Below the pieces are notes generated by a model. That model did no database searches. It saw nothing but the letters and a program-made list of their open reading frames with translations, and was not told the DNA's origin. The position numbers and the translations under genes were made by a program. From Portunus trituberculatus (Eukaryota > Arthropoda > Malacostraca > Decapoda > Portunidae), in NCBI RefSeq assembly GCF_017591435.1, contig NC_059286.1:8357682-8421681 (forward strand): 64,000 bases of DNA, in the 5' to 3' direction. The number at the start of each line of letters is the position of its first letter. Position 1 is the first letter of the stretch. Positions 30,256 to 40,140 of the stretch are shown here, piece after piece.

Positions 30256-30336
<81 letters not shown>

Positions 30337-30392
30337 GAAAGAGTAAAAAAAAAACCATTATCTTGTTAATTTACATATTATCTTCTAGATAT

Positions 30393-30449
<57 letters not shown>
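30134..30449. repeat. Microsatellite cluster (GA)n, (GT)n, (AC)n
   Basis: (GA)n 30134-30217; (GT)n 30259-30334; (AC)n 30395-30449, the last ending exactly where SINE-A copy 3 starts. Confidence 0.9.
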
Positions 30450-30450
<1 letters not shown>

Positions 30451-30749
30451 CCGATAGCTCAGTGGTTAGAGCGCTGGCTTCACAAGCCAGAGGACCGGGG
30501 TTCGATTCCCCGGCCGGGTGGAGATATTTGGGTGTGTCTCCTTTCAAGTGTAGCCCCTGTTCACCTAGCAGTGAGTAGGTACGGGATGTAAATCGAGAAG
30601 TTGTGACCTTGTTGTCCTGGTGTGTGGTGTGTGCCTGGTCTCAGGCCTATCCAAAGATCGGAAATAATGAGCTCTGAGCTCATTCCGTAGGGTAACATCT
30701 GGCTGTCTCGTTAGAGACTGCAGCAGATCAAACAGTGAAACACACACAC
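30450..30749 (+). mobile_element. SINE-A copy 3 (reference copy)
   Basis: Most complete head: GATAGCTCAGTGGTTAGAGC, anticodon stem-loop CTGGC-TTCACAA-GCCAG (anticodon CAC, valine), T arm CCGGGG-TTCGATT-CCCCGG. The body contains GTTCACCTAGCAGTGAGTAG and GTACGGGATGTAAATC, also found in SINE-B. The 3' end AAACAGTGAAACACACACAC merges with a short AC run. It is not a functional tRNA gene: the acceptor stem is not closed and the sequence continues into the SINE body. Confidence 0.88.
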
Positions 30750-30774
30750 CTTTTTCTATCCATCTTAGAACGGA

Positions 30775-30779
30775 ATAAC

Positions 30780-30835
<56 letters not shown>

Positions 30836-30955
30836 TAATAATAATAATAACAATAATAATAATAAAAAGAAGAAAAAGAAGAAGAAGAAGAAGAGGAAGA
30901 AGAAGAAGAAAAAGAAGAAAGAAACAAATATAACAATGAAGTAATTATACCTGAA

Positions 30956-30995
<40 letters not shown>

Positions 30996-31019
30996 ACTTC
31001 TTGAATCTAAAAGTCAATT

Positions 31020-31087
<68 letters not shown>

Positions 31088-31090
31088 AAA
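30775..31090. repeat. Microsatellite cluster (AAT)n, (AAG)n, (CT)n, (GA)n
   Basis: (AAT)n 30775-30862; (AAG)n 30863-30930; (CT)n 30959-30992; (GA)n 31024-31086. Open frames across these are poly-Asn, poly-Leu and similar, and are artefacts. Confidence 0.9.
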
Positions 31091-31488
31091 CACAAAAACA
31101 GATTAAAAAAAAAAAAATCATGTAGCAATGAAATGAACAGAAAAGACAATTTAAATTAAGGAAAATTCTGAAGACACTCAACAAACTCTCTCCGAGAAAC
31201 AAGGAAAGGAATACTCACTCTAAAGTCCACCAGGGGTTGAGTAGACAGGGCAGGGTAAGGTAAGGCAAGGCAGGGAAGGGCAACAGGTCAGGGGAGAACA
31301 GAGGTCGTCACTCAAAATGATCCTACAATGACCTTATAAAGAAAAAGAAAAGGAGAAGGAAGGGGGATTACTTTCATATCATTGTTGTTGTTGCATGTGT
31401 TATGTTGTCATTCTAGTATGTCTCAAGTGAGTGTGTATGTTGAAGTGAAGTGAAGTGTTTGTGTCAGTGTGTATGTTGAAATGAAGTG
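31091..31488. other. Intergenic sequence, no gene
   Basis: Includes GGTAAGGTAAGGCAAGGCAG-type purine repeats near 31254 and a duplicated GTGTGTATGTTGAAGTGAAG / GTGTGTATGTTGAAATGAAG pair at 31432-31490 leading into (GT)n. Confidence 0.5.
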
Positions 31489-31499
31489 AGTGTGTGTGT

Positions 31500-31588
<89 letters not shown>
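31489..31588. repeat. (GT)n, tail of LINE-A copy 4
   Basis: 100 bp of GT on the plus strand, (AC)n in element sense. Confidence 0.9.
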
Positions 31589-31591
<3 letters not shown>

Positions 31592-32569
31592 TTACCTAAT
31601 TGTAACATACGGGAAAGGAGCTATGCACGTACTGTCCCGTCTCCATATCTACTAATGTCCAGCTTTTTCTTAAAATCATGAATATTCCTTGCGTTGACCA
31701 CTTCCACGTCTAAACTATTCCATGCTTCCACCCTTCTATGAGGAAGCTATATTTTTCACATCTCTCCTATAAGTGGCCATTTTAGTTTTTCCCATGCCCT
31801 CTCGACACTCTTTCATTCCACATACACAGATCTTCCCTATCCATTTTTCCATGCCAATCATCACTCTGTATATTGCTATCAGGTCTCCCCTTTCTCTTCT
31901 GTTTTCCAGGGTCGGAAGTTGCATTCTGTTCAGTCTGTCTTCATAAGTCAAATCTCTTAAGTCAGGCACCATTTTGTTGCAGCCCTCTGTACTTTCTCTA
32001 GTTTCCTTATGTGTTTCTTTAAGTTCGGAGCCCACTGTATTGTTGCATATTCAAGCCTTGGTCTTATCATTGCAGTAATTATTTTCTTCATCATTTCTTC
32101 ATCTAAATATACGAACGCCACTCTTATGTTCCTCAATAAGTTCAATACTTCTCCAATTATTTTGTTTATATGTCTCTCTGGCGATAGGTCATTGGTAATT
32201 GTCACCCCAAGGTCTTTTTCTTCATGTCTTCATTTCCTATCTTGTACATACTCCTGATTCTTCTTTCACTCTTGCCAAACTCTAATTTCTTGCATTTTGT
32301 CATGTTGAACTCCATTTGCCATGTACAGCTCCATTTCCATATTCTGTCCAAGTCTTCCTGGAGTAGTTCGCAATCTTTGTCACATCTCACTTTTCTTAAC
32401 AATTTTGCATCGTCTGCAAATAGGCTCACATAACTGGACACCCCATCCACCATGTCATTTATGTAGACCGCAAACATTACTGGTGCCAACACTGATCCCT
32501 GTGGAACTCCACTCTCCACCAAGCCCCATTCTGATGGTCTGTCCTTAATTATTGTTCTCATTTCTCTTC

Positions 32570-33130
32570 CTACCAAAAGTCTTCCATCCATTTTAGTAAA
32601 CTGCCATGCACTCCTCCTACCATTTCAAGTTTCCAGATCAGTCTCCGGTGTGGTACCTTATCAAAGGCCTTTTTTAAATCCAGATATATTCCATCAGCCC
32701 AACCATCTCTTTCCTGTATTACATCTATCACCCTCGAATAGTAACATATCAGGTTTGTCGTGCATGAACGCCCTTTTCTAAAACCAAATTGACACTCACA
32801 AAGTATGTCATTTTTCTCCAAGAAGTCTGTCCATCTATTCTTCACCACCCTCTCACACATCTTAGCTACCACACTTGTAAGTGACACTGGTCTATAGTTC
32901 AATGGGTCTCTTTTGTTACCTGATTTATAAATATGGACAATGTTAGCTCTTTTCCAGTCTTGGGGCACTACACCTTCCCTTAATGAGGCATCAATTACTT
33001 CACAAACTTTTTCTGCCAGTTGCTCCCTGCATTCTCTTAAAATCCATCCTGATACCCCATCAGGTCCCACAGCTTTTCTTACTTCTAGACTCCCCATCAT
33101 ATTCTTGATCTCCTCCACAGTTAACTCCAT
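32570..33130 (-). pseudogene. LINE-A RT fingers and palm (copy 4)
   Basis: 186 open codons running from EEIKNMMGSLEVRKAVGPDG through GFRKGRSCTTNLICYYSRVI and YLDLKKAFDKVPHRRLIWKL to LLKWMEDFW, the longest family A read across the first catalytic aspartate. It stops at TTTTGGTAGG, a frameshift shared by every family A copy in the window; the next frame resumes with VGREMRTIIKD and later VPQGSVLAPVMF and FADDAKLL. Confidence 0.85.
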
Positions 33131-34359
33131 TTACTTCTAAACTTTCAATACTTTCTCTATTTTTGATGTTGTTGTTCACATGTCTGTAAAAAAGCCTTGG
33201 TTGGTCTTTACATTTATCAATTATATCCTTTTCTTGTTTCTTTCTTTCTTCTCTTCTAATCAACACATATTCATTTCTTGCTCTTTTGTAACTTTCCCAC
33301 TGCTTAATCCGTCTTTTCCTTCTCCACCTCTTCCATGCATCCTCTTTTCTTGTTCTAGCCTTTTCACATCTATCGTTAAACCAGTCCTGCTTTCCAACTT
33401 CTCTATGTTGTCTTATTGGTACAAATTTTTCTCACCTTCTTTGTATATTTTTATAAATTCCTTCCACTTTTCATTTGCTCCTTAGCACTCTTGAATTTCA
33501 TCCAATTTGTCTCTTGAAAGAATTTCTTTAGGTTTCCAAAATCTGTCTTGGCATAATTCCATCTTCCCACTTTATATTCTTCATTTCTTCTAGATTTCTC
33601 TTCATCTATCACCTTGAACTCCAAAACTGCATGATCACTCTTTGCTAAAGGGCACTCCACCCTCATCTCCTCAATGACCATTGGCTCTGTACTAAAGACC
33701 AAGTCCAGTCTTGACGATGCTCCCTCTCCTCCAAACCTAGTATCTTCTTTGACCCACTGAGTTAACACATTTTCCATTGCCAGTGTCAATAGTGTATTTC
33801 CCCATGTTGTCTCTGATCCTTCCATTGACCAGTCCTCCCCACACCTCTTTACAATTAAAATCTCCCATCATTATAGTTCGTTCACAGCCACCCAACATTT
33901 CTTCCAGACATGTTCCTGTATCTCTTATCATTTCTTCATATTCCTGTACTGACCATGCATTTGTCTTAGGTGGTACGTACACCACTATGTAGTGCCTCTT
34001 TTTCCTTCATTAGTTTCTGCTCTGATCTTTAGCACTTCTGCCTTTCCCATACCTTCTTTCACTTGATCCACCTTTATATCTTTTTTAACCAGCAACATCA
34101 CTCCTCCTCCCATCTTACCTACTCTATTTCTTTTCCAAACATTATATTTCCTTCTCCAACCATCATCAGGTCTTCTCCCTCTCAGTTTTGTTTCAGTAAG
34201 ACCCACAATATCTGGGTTCTTGTCCCTCAAGTAATCGTTGAGTTCTAAAATCCCGATATCACTCCATTTATGTTGGAATACATTACATTCCGCTCATACG
34301 TAAGTTTCTTTAGTCCTTTCTTACTGTACTTTTCTGGGTTATGAACCACTTCCTCAGTC

Positions 34360-35280
34360 TCATATCCAAGATTCTCCAGAAAAACTCTTTCTTCTCCTCT
34401 TCTGTCCTCTCTTCATTTTTTTCAAAGCCTCCTTTCTCAACTCATTTAACATTTCTCTTTCCTTTTCACCGAGATCTCTTCTCAACCAAATCTTCCTTGT
34501 TGTTTCCTGCTGGGCTAGCCTCCATGACTTCTCCACCAATTCATCTACATCCTTTTGTGACTTAAGTTTGATTCTTATTGGCCTCATACCTTCTCCTGTG
34601 AACTTTCCAATTCTATGGAAGTCCTCTATTTCTTGTACTAGGTCTTTTCCTCCTCCTGCACCACATTAATGATATTATTTATCACCTTTTTATGTTTTCT
34701 CTCTCTCCATTTTACTCGGTGTCTTATCCTCCTCCACACCAAATATCACCACACATCTCTTTTTGTCTACAGTTTCCCTCACCAATGTCTCATTTGACTT
34801 AATAACCTTCACCAACTTTCTCAGCAATCTTCTCTTCTATGATCTGTTGATCTATAATTTCAGCAAGGCCCAAAGTTTTCTCCCCAGACTCTTTGATTTC
34901 CTTTTCCAGACTTGCAACTTTGTAATTTACCTCCTTTCTTTCCACTTCCTGACTTTTTTTCCATTCAGCCTGCTTCTCCATCACTTTTCCTAAAGATTCT
35001 CCACATTTGTCGCAATTCACTTTAATTAACTTAACTTCCTCTTTCAGTACTGCATTTTCTGTCTTCATTTCAGCGCACTCTTTCAGCACATTGTTATGAC
35101 TCTTTTCCAGTTCGCCATACTTTTCAAATATTTTTCAATTTTTCCTTCTAATTCCAGAATTTTCTTGACATAGACGCTCTTTTCCATTGTACTTTGGAAG
35201 CCTGTGAAGTCTAATTTCTCTTCCGAATATGCGGCCGCCATGTTGCGCAGATGTAAACAACTCCCAGCTGATGGTTCCAA
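34360..35280 (-). pseudogene. LINE-A ORF1 in pieces (coiled coil + RRM-like)
   Basis: Open pieces 35083-35280, 34799-35089 and 34360-34587 give, in order: MEKSVYVKKILELEGKIEKY, a coiled coil, VVKVIKSNETLVRETVDKKR (clearer in copy 6), CVVIFGVEEDKTPSKM, then MRPIRIKLKSQKDVDELVEK. The VIFG...(H)RIG...RPI-I-LKSQ pattern is the nucleic-acid-binding region of LINE ORF1 proteins. ORF2 begins about 100 bases further on. Confidence 0.7.
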
Positions 35281-35480
35281 CGCAGGTTACAGTTAAAATT
35301 CACCTTCCCTGGACATTACTTGCTTCTCAACAGTTAACATATGGAGACGGGACAAACATTACATGCTCCTTACCCACCTTAGTTACTCTTAGGCAACGGC
35401 AACAGTAGTAGTAAAGATGATTTCTCCGGAGCTCAGCGACCAGGCTTCTGTGTACCGTACCGTACCGTGTGTGTGTGTGT

Positions 35481-35606
35481 ATTTACCTAATTGTATTTAC
35501 CTAATTGTAACATACGGGAAAAGAGCTATGCTCGTACTATCCCGTCTCCATATCTACTAATGTCCAGCTTTTTCTTAAAATCATGAATATTCCTTGCGTT
35601 GACCAC
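35481..35606 (-). mobile_element. LINE-A copy 5, 126-bp 3' stub
   Basis: Only the last ~125 bp (ATTCATGATTTTAAGAAAAA to the YGDGTTRA-type end and two AATTAGGTAAATAC units). Its tail (GT)n abuts the 5' end of copy 4, and its own 5' end abuts (GT)n of the next SINE. Confidence 0.85.
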
Positions 35607-35912
35607 GTGTGTGTGTGTGTGTGTAATTCACTGTTTGATCTGCTGCAGTCTCTGACGAGACAGCCAGACGTTACCCTACGGAACGAGCTCAGAGCTCATT
35701 ATTTCCGATCTTCCGATAGGTCTGAAACCAGGCACACACCGGGACAACAAGGTCACAACTCCTCGATTTACATCCCGTACCTACTCACTGCTAGGTGAAC
35801 AGGGGCTACACGTGAAAGGAGACACACCCAAATATCTCCACCCGGCCGGGGAATTAAACCCCGGTCATCTGGCTTGTGAAGCCAGCGCTCTAACCACTGA
35901 GCTACCGGGCCG
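35607..35912 (-). mobile_element. SINE-A copy 4
   Basis: Minus-strand copy with full tRNA head (GAGCGCTGGCTTCACAAGCC, B box read with one change) and a body with a short deletion in the CACACACCGGGACAAC part. (GT)n lies on both sides (35606-35624 and 35915-35932). Confidence 0.85.
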
Positions 35913-35932
35913 TGGTGTGTGTGTGTGTGTGT

Positions 35933-36300
35933 CAGTGTGTGGGTTGCCAGCTGGGCACTCAGACGCTTCATTTACTGAGAGAAGTGGTTGGGGTGCGCTG
36001 TGGCTACTGGTGGTTCAGTGGCTCGGCAGTGTCACTCAATCTTCACACACTAAGTAGAAGACAAAGCGTCAATAATTCTAAAAAAAAAGTTATTGCGCTT
36101 AAAGTTGAAGGCTATAATGAAGAACTGCAACACTACTTCCATCTTTAACATCACCACTGTTGGCATTATTTTTCCCAACAACACTGTTCAAAAAGACACA
36201 TCCATCACTACCACCAACACCACCATCACCACCAATCTCTCCTCTCATGACCAAAAGATAAATAATAAATTGAAATATGTATGTATGTATAAAATGCCAC

Positions 36301-36303
<3 letters not shown>
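35933..36303. other. Region upstream of the M13 peptidase exon 1
   Basis: No repeat family recognised apart from a run of ACCACCAACACCACC-type triplets (36205-36235). It may hold a promoter or 5' UTR intron; no promoter element could be supported. Confidence 0.4.

Positions 36304-36349
<46 letters not shown>
36304..36349 (+). promoter_or_regulatory. (CT)n polypyrimidine tract and AG acceptor before M13 exon 1
   Basis: CT dinucleotide run ending CTCTCAG, followed 17 bases later by the start ATG. It looks like the 3' splice site of a 5'-UTR intron, inferred by analogy with the exon 5 acceptor of the same gene. Confidence 0.45.
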
Positions 36350-36351
<2 letters not shown>

Positions 36352-36366
36352 GGCATCACCACCAGC

Positions 36367-36519
36367 ATGGCGCAAGACCCCAAGCTAATCAGTAAAATGC
36401 TGGGAATTCTGGCTATTGTGTTCATTTGTATCATCATTATTCTGTGTGTGGTGTCCAGCTCCAAGGAAAGTTCAAGGAGCCGCATGACATCCGACCAGGA
36501 AAGTACCAGCTGTCCTATC
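36367..36519 (+). CDS. M13 (neprilysin-like) peptidase exon 1: cytoplasmic tail and membrane anchor
   Basis: ATG in good context (CCAGCATGG). Reads MAQDPKLISKMLGILAIVFI then CIIIILCVVSSSKESSRSR: a short N-terminal tail, then a ~20-residue hydrophobic helix, the type II signal anchor typical of neprilysin/ECE proteins. The frame stays open to 36585. The 3' splice donor is not settled: exon 2 needs phase 0, and the in-phase GTG (CTGTGTGTG|GTGTCC, near 36452) is possible, so the end given here is provisional. Membership in the M13 gene is inferred from position and topology. Confidence 0.6.
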
Positions 36520-36588
36520 CAGTCCTACACTCAGCATGCCACCCTGCATATTCCCGCATCTTTTCGTAAACATCCATTCTTTTAGGAA

Positions 36589-36801
36589 TTAACCCCTTCA
36601 GTACCATGATGTGCTTTCATATTCATTCTGATTACTATATGATGATTTTATACAGTTTATGAAACTTGTGTGGGAATTAAAATAGTGAATACCCTGGCCA
36701 TTAATCTTCTTACCTGCAAAGACCTTGCCTAATATCAATAAAATTGTCTAATCATACCCAAAACTCAAGGTAAAAATATGTACCTGTACTGAAGGGGTTG
36801 G
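36589..36801 (+). mobile_element. PB-MITE copy 7
   Basis: TTAACCCCTTCAGTACCATG at the left and CTGTACTGAAGGGGTTGG at the right; the right TTAA is mutated. In M13 intron 1. Confidence 0.75.
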
Positions 36802-36849
36802 TTGAATAGCTCAAGCAAGGAAGCCAAACAATGCCTCATTTCTGCTCTC

Positions 36850-37065
36850 TCTAAACCCATATTCTGAAATACTGTGCTCTTCTCTCATCACTGTTTTCAA
36901 AGAGCACTCTGTATTCTGAAATGCTGTGCCCTCCCACCATCACTGTTTTCAAAGAGCATCCTGTATTCTGAAAAGCTTGTCTTTCCCACCATCACTGTTT
37001 TCAAGGGGCACCCTGCTCTGAAATGCTTGTCTCTCCCACCATCACTGTGTTCAAAGATCATACCA
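36850..37065. repeat. ~55-bp tandem repeat
   Basis: Four units of TATTCTGAAATGCTGTGCCC + TCCCACCATCACTGTTTTCA + AAGAGCA type. The words resemble the end of the fold-back repeat in reverse orientation. Confidence 0.7.
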
Positions 37066-37364
37066 AAGACAGAGAGGCTGTGGATCACATTTTTTATTAT
37101 TTTCTTCTTGTTCTTCTCTCAAAGCTTCAGTTCATCAGTTACATCCAATATTTTATTCTTATCACAACTAACATTTCATCATAAGATTCCAGATTATTGG
37201 CATTATTTGGATCATCTGTTCTCTTATGATTCAAAATTAGTTTCAGTACAAATGCAATGTTAGTTTGTCCCAAGATTCAAAACAAGGTGTGAATGAGAGT
37301 TCCAGTCTAGCAGTGTTCCCAGTGTCCTGTCCTCACTTGCCTGAATCACTGCCATACACTCAGG

Positions 37365-37645
37365 CTCATATTCTAGAACACTTCTGTGCTTCACCTCCAC
37401 TTTTTTAAATAGTGTTTCTCCATTTAATAATGCAGAAATCTTGCTAATCTGCCTCTAGAACTGTAAAAGCATCTTTAAAAACTTGGGTAAATTTAAATAA
37501 AAATGTTTTTACGGTTCTTGAGGCAGATTAATAAGATTTCTGCATTATTAGTTGGAGAAACACTTTTGAAAATCCCGCTAATCATCTCTGCAGTCTTTGA
37601 AAACAGTCATGGTGGGAAAACAAAGCGTTTTTTAATGCAGACCTT
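37365..37645. repeat. Fold-back repeat, copy 1
   Basis: Inverted arms of ~60 bp: GTGTTTCTCCATTTAATAAT + GCAGAAATCTTGCTAATCTG (about 37412-37475) pair with 37502-37562 (GATTTCTGCATTATTAGTTG + GAGAAACAC). Flanking TTCTAGAACACTTCTGTGCT and GTGGGAAAACAAAGCGTTTT recur in other copies. Confidence 0.7.
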
Positions 37646-37769
37646 AGTACAATAGACAATCCAACTGATACAAGTGTTGAGGTGTGTGCTATCATTACTA
37701 CCAGTAATACTAATGCATGCTACTAATACTACTATCAGTTCTAAATATGTACCATTCTTACATCAACAG

Positions 37770-38447
37770 GAACCAAAAAGTCAAGATCGCGAAGGCATTA
37801 TTCCAATCACCAGCACCACTCCTGAAACCACCACAACCACTCCTAAAACCTCCACAACCACTCCTAAAACCACCACAACCACTCCTAAAACTACCACAAC
37901 CACTCCTACAACCACCACAACCACTCCTAAAACCACCACAACCACTCCTGAAATTACTTCTTCTCCTCCTCCACCTCTACCAGAAACTGCATCTACCACT
38001 GAAATCATCACCACCACTCCTAAAACTACTAACATTACTGATAAATCTGAGGATGATACCACCAACATTACTTCACCAACTCCAGCTGTCACTGAAACTA
38101 GTAACATTACTGAGGATAATACCACAAACATTACTTCAACTCCAGCTGTCACTGAAACTAGTAACATCACTGAGGATGGTACCAGCAACATCACTTCACC
38201 AACTCCAGCTGTCACTGAAACTAGTAACATCACTGAGGATGGTACCAGCAACATCACTTCACCAACTCCAGCTGTCACTGAAACTAGTAACATCACTGAG
38301 GATGGTACCAGCAACATCACTTCACCAACTCCAGCTGTCACTGAAACTAGTAACATTGATAAATCCGTGGAGAGTAAATCGCCTGCCTATGTGAGTCAGG
38401 CGAGCGACATGCTTGCAATGATGAACTCTACTCAGAAGGCTTGTGAG
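37770..38447 (+). CDS. M13 peptidase exon 2: repeat stalk and start of ectodomain
   Basis: 226 codons. Acceptor CATCAACAG before 37770, donor GAG|GTGAGT after 38447, phase 0. After EPKSQDREGIIPITS come about seven KTTTTTP-like heptads, a Pro/Leu hinge, then five ~21-residue repeats ITEDGTSNITSPTPAVTETS. The repeats hold many N-I-T/S sequons and Ser/Thr for O-glycans, so this is a mucin-like stalk. The end YVSQASDMLAMMNSTQKACE aligns with the neprilysin start of the ectodomain (A--L---M---PC), though the usual preceding Cys is absent. Confidence 0.75.
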
Positions 38448-38499
38448 GTGAGTGACATGACTACCTGACTAAATGAATGGCTGATAGCCTTTCCTTTCA

Positions 38500-38710
38500 A
38501 TAGGTCATATTCTCAAACACTTCTGTGCTTCAACTACACTATTTTAAAAGGTTTTATCTAAATTGACATCCATTTTTAAGGTGTTTTTATGGTTCTAGAT
38601 GCAGTGACAAGATTTCTACATCATTAACTGGAGAAACACTTGAAAACCCTGCTAATCACATCTGTGGCCTTGGAAAATAGTTGTGGTGAGAGAGCAAAGT
38701 GTTTCTGAAT
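38500..38710 (+). repeat. Fold-back repeat, copy 2
   Basis: CAAACACTTCTGTGCTTCAA to GAGAGAGCAAAGTGTTTCTG with the same interior words (GTTTTTATGGTTCTAGATGC, AACTGGAGAAACACTTG) as copy 1; the left arm is largely missing, so it no longer folds well. Confidence 0.65.
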
Positions 38711-39054
38711 GTGGACCTATGTAAGAGGCACATTAGCAAAGGGTTTGAAAAAAATACATGAATAAATAAAAAAAAAATAAAATAAAAGGAGTCCACAAAA
38801 TGGTTATCCAGAAGTAAGGAAATGTTAAAGTCTCTCTCTTGAAAGAGGTTGCAAGTTTACCAGTGAATAGGATGAAAGACTGGGGATGCTGGTTAACTCT
38901 TGCATTATGAAGTCGGCAAAATAAGAGTGAGGAAAAGTAGAAAGTCATGTGCAATGAGGTCATGGGAGAAGAGACATGCAGTTAGCAAGATCTGAAAAGC
39001 AGTTAGCAAGAAAGTGAAAGTAGCAGTAGAAGATAGCATGAGATGCAGTACTGC

Positions 39055-39057
<3 letters not shown>

Positions 39058-39131
<74 letters not shown>
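39058..39131. repeat. (GA)n microsatellite
   Basis: GA dinucleotide in M13 intron 2. Confidence 0.9.
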
Positions 39132-39135
<4 letters not shown>

Positions 39136-39251
39136 CAGTCAGTCACAAGAAAGGAACTGATGAGACAAAATAGTGAATTTTTGCATTAAGGATGTGGAGA
39201 GAATAAGCTGTAAAAAGCACACGTATCTAATATGCAACCCTAAATGTGCAG

Positions 39252-39342
39252 AATTTCTACCACTACGCCTGTGGAGGAGTGATGAGCAAGCCATACATCA
39301 AGCCAAGGCAGCCCAGCACCACAGCAAGGATGATGATCAAAG
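39252..39342 (+). CDS. M13 peptidase exon 3
   Basis: Reads NFYHYACGGVMSKPYIKPRQ then PSTTARMMIK. Joined to exon 2 it gives ACE-NFYHYACGG, matching the PC-DF--YACGG motif that opens M13 ectodomains; both cysteines are conserved disulfide residues. Acceptor TGTGCAG, donor AAAG|GTGAGC (phase 1). Confidence 0.88.
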
Positions 39343-39369
39343 GTGAGCTCCATGTGAATGAGTTAATGT

Positions 39370-39602
39370 TTTCTTTTTTTTTTACTTCTTTTTTTATACA
39401 ATGTAGCATTTTTAAGGGAATTAATGGGCTAATGGAGGTATTTTTTGGGCACCTCCTATCTGAAAGTCCACCCATTAGGGAACCATTACCACAAGTAAGG
39501 AAGCCCTACCTACACTCAGACACTAGCCATGATTTGAACCTGTGCGTTTGGGAATCCCTCGCACCTCAAAGCACGCATGGTTCCACTGTACCATGGTGGC
39601 CT
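39370..39602 (-). mobile_element. SINE-D candidate (tRNA-like head, A-tailed)
   Basis: Minus strand: A box TGGTACAGTGG and B box GGTTCAAATC within ~75 bp of the 5' end (about 39600-39526), a ~130-bp body, then an A/T-rich tail (T runs 39374-39396 on plus). Single copy in this window, in M13 intron 3. Confidence 0.5.
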
Positions 39603-39764
39603 ATATTCGGTGAGTACACATGAACACAAGTGGTGGAGCAGGGCACCATGAGGGCTGCACACTGAGTACACAGGGCAGTCCATGTACAAAGCATGCCGAC
39701 CGGTTTCCATCTGTCGTGCCCATTCATAATCATGCCCAGGACTTCAAAGCTCCCTAATCACTCA

Positions 39765-40140
39765 CCACTAACCAGTACTCTCAATCATTCATACCTTCCT
39801 GTGGCACACTCTGGAACTCCCTGCCTGCTTCGGTATTTCCAATTTCTTATGACCTCTTCCTTTCATCCCTACTATGTCCAACTCTCTAATGCAGAAGTTA
39901 ACCAGTATTCTCAATCAGTCATACCTTTCACTGGTACACTCTGGGACTCCCTGCCTACTTCGGTATTTTAAACTTCCTATGACTTGAATTCATTGAAAAA
40001 GGGAGGTTTCAAGACATTCATCCCTTTATTTTAACTAGCTCTCTTGGCACTGCAACGGAACTGGCAACCAAATGGACCCTTTCTTTTTTCTTCCTTGGCC
40101 AGTTTTTCCTTCTTACAAAAAATAAATAAATAAGTAATAA
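39765..40140 (+). mobile_element. LINE-F 3'-end fragments, two tandem
   Basis: ACACTCTGGAACTCCCTGCC reads TLWNSLPASVFPISYDL; a second unit from about 39930 reads TLWDSLPTSVF and then SYDLNSLKKGGFKTF. WNSLP is the C-terminal signature of RT ORFs in CR1/Jockey-type LINEs. It ends CCTTGGCCAG...CTTAC then AAATAAAT repeats. Related fragments lie at 57550-57840 and 58285-58432. Confidence 0.6.

Larger units (their letters stand above)
31589..35462 (-). mobile_element. LINE-A copy 4, near full length
   Basis: The element reads right to left. The 5' UTR runs from about 35460; ORF1 starts MAAAYSEEKLDF at about 35242 with GCAACATGGCG context and contains coiled-coil heptads (EMKTENAVLKEEVKLIK). The APE region is 34230-33450 (VGLTETKL, MMGDFNC, KSDHAVLEF), RT 33130-32200 and the C-terminus to 31620. 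A ~128-bp deletion at about 33120 removes the segment just before the RT. Frameshifts occur throughout. About 3.9 kb; with copy 6 it defines the full element. Confidence 0.85.

Noticed and set aside
30466..30523. A functional tRNA-Val(CAC) gene
   Set aside because: The cloverleaf-like arms are present, but the acceptor stem is not closed, the sequence runs into a ~230-bp body and the same unit occurs four times with lesions; it is a SINE head.
36367..36585. A complete 72-aa membrane protein gene ending at 36585
   Set aside because: Possible as read, but the anchor topology, strand and spacing to the M13 exons make a first exon of that gene more likely; kept as a provisional exon.
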